Shown here: positions 1 through 8,300 of the stretch, piece by piece
Numbering within the stretch: the first letter of the stretch is position 1
How the letters are laid out: each line of letters starts with the position of its first letter
Assembly (NCBI RefSeq): GCF_042242105.1
Contig: NC_092012.1
Coordinates: 36,663,993 to 36,727,992, forward strand
Direction: 5' to 3'
Source of the DNA: Pempheris klunzingeri
Taxonomy: Eukaryota > Chordata > Actinopteri > Acropomatiformes > Pempheridae
Length of the DNA stretch: 64,000 nt
The notes under the pieces: model-generated
Told to the model about the DNA's origin: nothing
The model's database searches: none
What the model saw: only the letters and a program-made list of their open reading frames with translations
Made by a program: the position numbers and the translations under genes

Positions 1-1145
1 GTAAAAAGGACACATTATAGAACATAGTCTTGAATACATGGGCCTGATTGGTCTAAAGAAAAAGCTGAGAAGTTGAATGAAACAGGTCTAAACTATTTAC
101 AATGTGACAGGGTTTTGCTGCGTATAATGAAACACGTCTGAGATCAGAAGATTAATTCAATTCAATTCAATTCAATTTATTTTGTATAGCCCAATATCAC
201 AACAGAGTTGTCTCACAGTGCTTTACAAAGTTCACTGAAATAAACAAGAAGTGTAAGCAAACAAACAATCTTAGAGAAAGTCATTAGAGAAACTCCTGCT
301 TGACTCGCCTCAATGTCTGCTTCATGCTGCGGGGGCTGCGACAGTCTTACAAAATGAGGTCTTTAATATGGGAAGCCCAGTCACACTACCATCAGATATC
401 ATGTAATACCTGAAGTCGTCTGAAGCTGTAAAACTAAAGTGGAGAAGTGGAGCTTCTGTCAAAACACGGACACACGCTTGGATGCAGACGTTTGTGAGAA
501 ACTTTGTGAGCTACCTGCCATCGGACTTGTGCACTTACCCCACCTCTGTGGGAACACGCCTTGTTGAACTCAGTGAGGCCTGCTAAAGGAAGTGAAATGT
601 TATCATGAAATAAGGTTACAACAGAGTCTGCTGCCTATGTGCTGCTGATAACGAGCCTTGAGTGGCTGCAATACACACTTAGCTGGAAGACAGACAGACT
701 TATTGTTCTGGTTTTACAGCTCACCATCCTCTACTCAGTCATGTCAAATATTTCCTTTAAACATCCCACGCAGAGGACAAGCCACAGCAGTGGGATTAAA
801 GTCAGAGGCTGCATCTCAAACTGTCACCACAGACCACCTCGGACTGAAAACACATACATAATATATGATACACATGACTGGAAATGGCTCCACACGGAAT
901 TAACAAGAAGTCATGAGTGAGTCAGAAAACAAAACTTCACTACACATTAACTACACAAGGTACAGCTAGTGCATAAAAACACACGTTAAGTAAAACATGA
1001 TCATCACACACATGAAAATAACACACAGTAACTGCCCAGGAGCAAAATGTCAAACTGTGTATATTCACCTCATTGATTTATTGGTTCATTCATTCATTGT
1101 GACATCTGTGTGACTGTGTCGTAGGTCGTGTGAGTCCCTGGATGA
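1..1145. other. Gene-free left flank with UGT 3' end
   Basis: No coding region with recognisable homology was found here; the open frames are short and lack domain signals. The segment at about 155-340 is an interspersed repeat described separately. The right end should contain the 3' untranslated region of the minus-strand UGT gene: TTTATT at 1077-1082 reads AATAAA on the minus strand, about 65 bases after the stop codon, and is a plausible poly(A) signal. Confidence 0.5.
155..340. repeat. Interspersed repeat with TTCAA-rich start
   Basis: The stretch begins with iterated TTCAA pentamers. It continues with a TTTATTTTGTATAGCCC-like core and an AGTGCTTTACAAAG-like segment. A second copy of the same architecture lies at about 8523-8650, with TTTATTTATATAGCGCC and GATGCTTTTCACAAAG. 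Sequences of this design are widespread in percomorph genomes as short retroposon-like repeats. I cannot assign the class from sequence alone. Confidence 0.45.
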
Positions 1146-2732
1146 TTAGTCCCGCTTGTGTTTGCGTTTGAACACTGTAGAGCACACACACCTCATCAGA
1201 GTGAAAATGGTGGACAGCAGGAGCAGCAGGGCTGCAGCCAGGAGCAGCAGCACGTCTACAGAGTGGTAGGAGTACCAGGGCAGCCGGTAGGACTGAGCCC
1301 TCAGGTGAGCTGCACCTTTGTGTCTCATGACAAACTCTATCCAGTAGAGGGCGCTGTCCAGAGGCTTCATCGGCTGATCCTTGTGCAGCCTGGAGAGTCT
1401 CTGCATGTTTGCCCTGTAGGAGGGCTCACTCAGGACCTCCTGTATGGCCTTCAGGAAGTTGTCGTCTTTGTCCACCGTATTAATGGTCAAAAGCTTCGCC
1501 GCCCCTTTCTCCTTCAGACGCAGTAGGTTGTCGTACTGGTCAAAAAACAGTGGAAGTCCTACGACTGGGACTCCGTGGTAAATAGCCTCCTGAACGCCAT
1601 TGGTTCCTCCGTGAGCCACGAACAGTTTGGTCTTTGGATGTCCCAGGAGGTCGTTCTGAGGCATCCAGTCCACCAGTAAAGTGTTGTTGCCCAGAGTGGC
1701 TGGTCTGGCCCCTTTATGCCTCCAGATGACTTTCTGAGGTAACTTAGAAAAAGCTGCAGCGATCTTGTCTGTTATGTCAGCAGGAAGTTCACTGATAAAA
1801 GTGCCCAGAGACATGAGGATGACTCCGTGCTCTCCAGAGCTCTGCACAAACTGCTCCAGGTGTTCAGGAAGAGCTTTGGCAGGTTTACACTGGAACCCCC
1901 CCATGTAGACCACATTAGGCATGGTGGGACGGGGGAACTCAAACACAAAGTCCACCCTCATGAGCCACAGGTCTGCATCCACCGCCATCTGGTGGAAATC
2001 GGTCCCTGGCCCCAGGTATCGGTCACAGATCTTCTGGTATATGCGCTGACCTATCAGGTGATTCTGTGTTTGGGTTATCAGGTGCAAAACCACATTTTTA
2101 ACTCTCTGGCCAAAGGTCATGTGATCGGTATTTCCCGACCCGGTGATGGGGATGTAAGACAGAGGTGACGGGGCAATAGCATGGTGGGCTTCTCCAGCGA
2201 TCAGCCAGCGAACGTTATAAACCAAAGGAAGGTTCAAGTATTTGGCCAAAATGACCCCCCCGCCCCAGCAGGGATCGGTCAGCACCAGGTCGAACTTGCT
2301 GTCCTTCATGGTTCTCATCAGCTGTCCGTCGCCAAACATTGCTGACACAAAGTCACCCACGGTGGCGTGAGCTTCCAGAAAGGTGCTGAACAACCCGACA
2401 GTCACGTGGAGGAAACTTGTGAGGGGGAGGGCCCCCCGCTCAAATTCAATGACCTTTGATAGAATTTTGGTGATGAACTTCTGGTCGAGGCTCCTCTCCA
2501 CCTTCACGGTGAGGGTGTTGTAGTGGGGGGAGTTGTCCGGGATGTACCAGCTCTTACTGGAGCGGACAATGGTGACGTTGTGTCCTCTGGAGTGCAGAGC
2601 TTGGAGCAGGACGTCCATGTTGACCCAGTGGCTGCCTTCAATGGGAAACACCAGGATGTTCCCACCCAGACAACCCCGGAGAGCCAGGAGGAGCAGCAGC
2701 AGAGCGCCGCCGCAGCAGCAGGCCAGCCGCAT
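1146..2732 (-). CDS. UDP-glucuronosyltransferase, UGT5-like, single coding exon
   Basis: Predicted 528-aa UGT, an ER membrane enzyme that transfers a sugar (normally glucuronic acid from UDP-glucuronate) to small lipophilic acceptors. Visible features are an N-terminal signal peptide rich in Leu, the catalytic His in EGSHW (residue 35), and an Asp in the DLVLTDP motif. The UGT signature follows at about residues 355-400 (WMPQNDLLGHP, HGGTNG, FFDQYDN). A C-terminal membrane helix ends in a KHKRD tail that fits the KxKxx ER-retrieval pattern. The length is normal for the family. The coding region is a single exon, as known for fish UGT5 genes. On the minus strand a pyrimidine-rich tract ending in CAG directly abuts the ATG, suggesting an upstream noncoding exon. 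The C-terminal half is nearly identical to the copy at 14386-15972. The exact family number is inferred. Confidence 0.9.
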   Translation of the reverse strand: MRLACCCGGALLLLLLALRGCLGGNILVFPIEGSHWVNMDVLLQALHSRGHNVTIVRSSKSWYIPDNSPHYNTLTVKVERSLDQKFITKILSKVIEFERGALPLTSFLHVTVGLFSTFLEAHATVGDFVSAMFGDGQLMRTMKDSKFDLVLTDPCWGGGVILAKYLNLPLVYNVRWLIAGEAHHAIAPSPLSYIPITGSGNTDHMTFGQRVKNVVLHLITQTQNHLIGQRIYQKICDRYLGPGTDFHQMAVDADLWLMRVDFVFEFPRPTMPNVVYMGGFQCKPAKALPEHLEQFVQSSGEHGVILMSLGTFISELPADITDKIAAAFSKLPQKVIWRHKGARPATLGNNTLLVDWMPQNDLLGHPKTKLFVAHGGTNGVQEAIYHGVPVVGLPLFFDQYDNLLRLKEKGAAKLLTINTVDKDDNFLKAIQEVLSEPSYRANMQRLSRLHKDQPMKPLDSALYWIEFVMRHKGAAHLRAQSYRLPWYSYHSVDVLLLLAAALLLLLSTIFTLMRCVCSTVFKRKHKRD

Positions 2733-3040
2733 CTGGGGGACAACAGACAGTCAACTGACCAGAGGGAGACAACTGACCAGAGGGACAACACACCAGAGAG
2801 AGACAACTGATAGCTGACCAGAGAGACAACAGACTTTCAACTGACCAGAGGGACAACAGACCTACAGACAGGCTACTAACCTACAGACTTACAGACAGAC
2901 TACTAACCCACAGACCTACAGACGGAGCGCAGACAGACCTACAGACAGACTACTAACCCACAGACTACAGACAGACAGACAGAGCACAGACAGACAGAGA
3001 GCACAGACAGACTACAGACCTTGGTATAGGTCTCTGGCTG
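2733..3040. repeat. Low-complexity tandem repeats upstream of UGT
   Basis: About 300 bases are built from degenerate short units: CTGACCAGAGGGACAACA-like at 2755-2870, then CAGACCTACAGACAGACTAC-like at 2870-3020. The repeats lie immediately 5' of the UGT start codon, where an intron between a noncoding first exon and the coding exon is expected. No protein is supported. Confidence 0.6.
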
Positions 3041-3284
3041 CGTGCTGACTGAACCACTGTGTCGGCCCGTTGGAAAACGGGCGGCGTCCGTTAAACCAAC
3101 AGATGATCACAGGTGTCTGTGCCTGGCTCCTTCAGCCTCTCTGTCACAGATCACAGATCAGCAGCAGAGCCCGTCTGTCAGTACCAGCAGCCCCGCTAAC
3201 AGTCAGACATGGAGGACACTCAGCGGCTCTATTCACTGTTTCTGCTCTCTGCTTTCAGACCGCAGAGTTTCACCAGACCTACGT

Positions 3285-3540
3285 CTAGGGGGAGGGGGGA
3301 GGAGCCGGACCCTGCAGGCTGGCTGAGCTCCTCCTGTGGAGGGGGGCAGACCTCTGTCTGGGGGGAGGGGGAGGAGCCGGACCCTGCAGGCTGGCTGAGC
3401 TCCTCCTGCGGAGGGGGGCAGACCTCTGTCTGGGGGGAGGGGGAGGAGCCGGACCCTGCAGGCTGGCTGAGCTCCTCCTGTGGAGGGGGGCAGACCTCCG
3501 TCCGGGGGGCGGGGGGAGAAGCCGGGCCCTGCAGGCCAAC
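3285..3540. repeat. 72-bp GC-rich minisatellite
   Basis: GAGGAGCCGGACCCTGCAGG recurs at 3299, 3371 and 3443 (period 72), with a degenerate fourth copy starting near 3516. The unit includes GGCTGGCTGAGCTCCTCCTG and a G-rich junction with runs of five or more G. Because 72 is a multiple of three, long open frames occur in several frames on both strands; they are repeat artefacts. The G runs could form quadruplexes. Confidence 0.85.
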
Positions 3541-3699
3541 CAGGGGGGAGGTGCTGCAGGGAAACAGGAGGCTGAGTGGAGACATGACTGATAAGAAAGT
3601 TACTGACTGACAGGATCACGTGACCCAGGGAAGGAGCAACAGGAGGGAGGATATACTGGATCAATCAATCATTGGCTACCTGTGGTAACTGTGACATAT

Positions 3700-4090
3700 T
3701 GTGGTGACTGATTTATTGAAACTGATAGTGGCTGTCTGTGGTAGAGTATTATTGATTGATTTATTGATATTGATCGTTGCTGACTGTGGTAGAGTATTAT
3801 TGATTGATTTATTGATATTGATCGTTGCTGACTGTGGTAGAGTATTATTGACTGATTTATTGATATTGATCGTTGCTGACTGTGGTAGAGTATTATTGAC
3901 TGATTTATTGATATTGATCGTTGCTGACTGTGGTAGAGTATTATTGATTGATTTGTTGATATTGATCGTTGCTGACTGTGGTAGAGTATTATTGATTGAT
4001 TTGTTGATATTGATCGTTGCTGACTGTGGTAGAGTATTATTGATTGATTTATTGATATTGATCGTGGCTGACTGTGGTAGATTGTGTGGG
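3700..4090. repeat. 48-bp AT-rich minisatellite
   Basis: GTAGAGTATTATTGA recurs at 3741, 3789, 3837 and onward with an exact 48-bp spacing, about seven copies. Variants are mostly single substitutions such as ATTGATTG versus ATTGACTG. The period keeps one frame open, giving a 16-residue hydrophobic repeat, but there is no start context or homology to support a protein. Confidence 0.85.
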
Positions 4091-4439
4091 GTTAGTAGGT
4101 GCCCAGGCCCCTTTGGGTAGCTACAGTGATTCTTTCATCATCACTGTGGCCATGAGGAGTCTGTTTATTTAATAGGATAACTGCAGTTTCTCCCCCTGGT
4201 CCTCTCTGTCCATATACTGGTGTCTGAGTGACTGGTAGGTAGTAAAAGTGTTGGAACTGGTCCAGTAGATCACCTCAGCCAGCAGCCACCAAACGGGCTG
4301 CAATGGCTGCAACGTGATCCTTTGGGACAACTGCACCTGATCACAGTAGGTCCACTAAAAGAGCTTGTTTGATCCACTGACAGGCTCAGAGTGTTATTCT
4401 AAGTGTGTGACAGCATTATAGAAAGAGATAGACCAAAAA

Positions 4440-4660
4440 CATAGGAGACTATTGGAGATCATCTGAAAACTCCTGAGACTGTTGAGACCGCTTGAGAGCT
4501 TCTGAGATTATCTGAGAATGTCTGAGATCCCCTGAGACCATCTGAGATTATCTGAAAACGCCTGAGACCATCTGAGATTATCTGAGAACGCCTGAGACTG
4601 TCTGAGATTGCCTGAGACCACCTGAGACCATCTGAGACCGCCTGAGACCACAAGAATGGC
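4440..4660. repeat. 10-bp CTGAGA-type tandem array
   Basis: About 20 head-to-tail copies of a 10-bp unit, TCTGAGATTA or CCTGAGACCA. Two alternating subtypes suggest a higher-order period of 20-30 bp. No coding function is supported. Confidence 0.75.
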
Positions 4661-5319
4661 AGGAGACGGGAAAGGAGTGGGAGGGAATGGGAGGACAGGG
4701 CGGGCTCTCTGGAGTAGGAGGAGGAGGATGAGGACGAAGATGAAGAGGAGGAGGGAGTGTTGCCTGTGCACAGGCAACAGGGAGGGAAGTAGCATCTGTA
4801 TGAGCGAGAGAAGGATCTGCGAGGAATGGACGAGTGCTGAGCAGCAGCGTGGCTGTCGTCAGGGCTTCCCCCGCCTCCACCTCTCTGCCCTGGCTTTTCA
4901 CGGAGGAGGCTGCACATAGAGCAGGTCTGTACAGTCCGCACACGGCTTCCACACACCTTCACACACGCCTGCAGTGTGACAAGGCATCATTACCGTGGAG
5001 AGGGTCAGACTAGCAGCTGAAGGGGGGGGGGGGTTCTCAGCTTGTGCAGGATGCTGTCTGTTTAAGGTGTGTGATTAGATGATGTCTGTTATTTAGCTGG
5101 ACGACGTCTGGAGGCTTCTCCAGCTCCACACTGCAGATTCAATGAGATTTACCAAAGGGGGGGGCAGGACTACTGTCTGCTAGGACGTGAGCCCCCGATC
5201 CAGTGCCTTATCAGAGCCACGCTCTAACCGCTCAGATGGTTTTCATAACCGCTGCATTTCGTGCTTGTTTTCCAGCTCTGTGATGCCCGAGGGAGCAGCT
5301 GCGTGGATCCAGCTCTGAT
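4661..5319. other. Gene-free stretch and chrna5 5' region
   Basis: A purine-rich block (GGAGGA and AAGATGAAG) covers about 4660-4760, and an 11-base G run lies near 5021-5031. A splice-acceptor-like TTGTTTTCCAG at about 5265-5275 precedes the chrna5 start region, so the first coding exon may have a noncoding exon upstream. A short upstream frame is listed separately. Confidence 0.4.
5283..5318 (+). promoter_or_regulatory. Upstream ORF before chrna5 start
   Basis: An 11-codon frame (ATG CCC GAG ... CTC TGA) ends one base before the inferred chrna5 ATG at 5320. If it is in the mature leader it could lower or gate translation of the receptor subunit. Whether it is transcribed is unknown. Confidence 0.4.
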
Positions 5320-8300
5320 ATGATGCTGAGAGAAGGGGGGGCAGCCACCTCTCTCCCACTGCTGCTGCTGCTGTGCTGCTGCCACCTGTGCCTCTCACTG
5401 CGTAAGTGTCTTCAGCACTGGGGACGCTTCATCACATGACCACTGTGAAGTAGCCTCCGTGTGACACATTGCATGGTCCAAGATAAGCTGGATTTGTAGA
5501 AACAGAGAAAGGAGATGTAGAAACTGGTCAGTGAAGGGAGCTCTCCAACTTATAAACAGAGTGTGGGTGTCGGCATGAGCACTTACCTTCTCTTATCATG
5601 TTTACGGCCGTCCAGGTAGTTTGGTTCTGATGAAAGCTTTTAGCGGCTGTGATAACTGAGCCCAGAATATTGCACAAAAAGTATGCCAACTATCCAGAAA
5701 TTCAACAAGTAGCACACTTCTATTGACTGACCACCGAACAGCTCCACGATTTCTCAGTAGCCAAGAAGAGGGAAAAGAGAAGTTGAACTTCGTCAACTAA
5801 TCCTAACCCTGTTGCCATGACAGTGTGTGTGTGTCCATGTATGTACCAGCTTTCGCTGAATGTGTGTGTGGTCATGTTTGGTGTCTTTAGGAGCATGTTT
5901 GAACCGTGGGGGGTTTTGGCCTCCTGCTGTACATTTTCTTTCGCTGGTTGTAGGATGTGTGTCATCTCAGTCTGCTCTCACTGTAACTGTCACCGCCTGC
6001 CTGCTACACACGACACACACACATCACATGGTCCCTGTGTGATTCATGCTGATTTACTTCTGACAGCAGCAAGTAGGTTTCTTTGAAAATGCAGGAGTGT
6101 GTAGATATTAATTTTACTCAGCATGGGATGTAAATGAGCATCTTCTTGATCTTCGAGCACATCCATATCATTGTACGATACACATTAATGTAGCACCCTG
6201 CAGACTCTGCAGCGAGATGCTGTCGGGGGCTCAAGAGACAGGGAATTTGCTTATCGTGAAGTCATTGTTTGAGGCTGTTGCAACCTCTTCTTCATTGATC
6301 TTCACACCACGAGAGGGTGACTCCATACATGTGTGGTCAGTCTAGGAAGATTTGCAGCCAAGTCCCCGTCCATAAATTGAGTTTATGACTCTGTTGGTGA
6401 ATGATTGAAAGATCAGAATGAAAGAAATTGTGTGTAATTCAAAATGGGATCAATATTTTCTGCATTGCAGAGAAGCCTTGCTTCAGTGTCACTGTTATAC
6501 ACTTTAATGTATGGAGAGGGAGAAGAAACACACTTTATTCACAGATGACAAAAGATTTTTACTCACATTTTAGGGTCAATACACAACCTTTCAGTCATCA
6601 GTCCAAAGTTCAAGCCATATTTTGACCTGCAGCTCTCATTCTCTTAGCGACACACTTCACTGTCCTACTGCTGTCTCCTTCACTGACCTTCAGTATCCTC
6701 CCAGCAGTGATTTTTAATGAAATGTATGCACCTTGAAGTGAGAGTGCCTGCATTACTCACAGTCAGGACACACATGAGTAGACACTGATGAGTAAACACT
6801 TTTGTTTTTACTGTGGTAGAAGAATAAAAGAAGAATGAAAGAAGGACAGCGCACACAGAAAAACAAGTATGCTGACGTGTTGGCTCTAGTTGACCAACGT
6901 AACCATGAATACACTCAGTCATGTAAGAGATGTGTTAAAGCCACCTTTGATATGAGCTAAGATGAAGATTAACAGTCAGAATCAGTCACAGTGGTTTCTT
7001 GCTTTGAATGTTTTGGCTGTTCCTTCATTTTCCCAGGAGGAGTTTGGGGCCTGTTCCCGGTGCATGTTGGACTCCGGCAGGGCTGCCCTTTGTCACCGGT
7101 TCTGTTCATTATTTTTATGGACAGAATTTCTAGGCGCAGCCAGGGGCCGGAGGGGGTCCGGTTTGGGGACCGCATGATAGCATCTCTGCTTTTTGCGGAT
7201 GATGTTGTCATGTTGGCTTCGTCAGGCCGAGACCTCCAGTGTGCACTGGGGCGGTTTGCAGCCGAGTGCGAAATGGCTGGGATGAGAATCAGCACCTCCA
7301 AGTCCGAGGCCATGGTTCTCGACCGGAAAAAGGTGGTTTGCCATCTCCGGGTCGGTGGAGAGTCCTTGCCTCAAGTGGAGGAGTTCAAGTATCTCGGGGT
7401 CTTGTTCACGAGTGGGGGAAGGATGGAGCGTGAGATCGACAGGCGGATCGGTGCAGCGTCTGCAGTAATGCGGTCGCTGTATCGGTCCGTCGTGGTGAAG
7501 AGGGAGCTGAGCCAAAAGGCAAAGCTCTCGATTTACCGGTCGATCTACGTTCCTACCCTCACCTATGGTCATGAACTTTGGGTCATGACCGAAAGAACAA
7601 GATCTCGGATACAAGCGGCTGAAATGAGTTTCCTCCGCAGGGTGGCCGGACTCACCCTTAGAGATAGGGTGAGGAGTTTGACCATCCGGGAGGGGCTCGG
7701 AGTAGAGCCGCTGCTCCTCCACATCGAGAGGAGCCAGCTGAGGTGGCTCGGGCATCTGTTTCGGATGCCTCCTGGACGCCTCCCTGGGGAGGTTTTCCGG
7801 GCATGTCCCACCGGAAGGAGGCCCCGGGGAAGACCCAGGACACGCTGGAGGGACTACGTCTCTCGGCTGGCCTGGGAACGCCTCGGGGTCCCACCGGATG
7901 AGCTGGAGGAGGTGTCTGGGGCCCGGGAAGTTTGGGCATCTCTGCTAAAACTGCTGCCCCCGCGACCCAACCCCGGATAAGCGGTTGAAAATGGATGGAT
8001 GGATGGATGGAGTTTGGGGCTCTGACAGGAAAGACTAAGCCTTTTGACAAAGCTTAAGCCTGTCTCTTTTTTCTCCTTATAGGGGTTCCAAAACCCTCCT
8101 CCTATGCAAAAGCAGAGGATGAGTTGTTCAAATTCCTCTTTGGAAACTACCAGAAATGGGTCCGTCCAGTGGAATACTTAAACCAGACGATCCTTGTGAA
8201 GTTTGGACTGGCCATCTCCCAGCTCGTTGATGTGGTGAGGACATGTAGTTCATGAAAGTGTGATGCTCAGGGTTAACTACAATGACTGTCACACATAGCT

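Noticed and set aside
3229-3664. Proline-rich frames on both strands
   Set aside because: Generated by the 72-bp minisatellite; no splice or homology support.
5190-5245. tRNA-like sequence on the minus strand (GAGCGGTTAGAGCG)
   Set aside because: Resembles a tRNA D-arm/A-box but no full cloverleaf or acceptor stem could be folded by eye; perhaps a tRNA-derived SINE scrap.
7222-7755. 177-aa antisense frame in the LINE
   Set aside because: Shadow of the reverse-transcriptase frame on the other strand.
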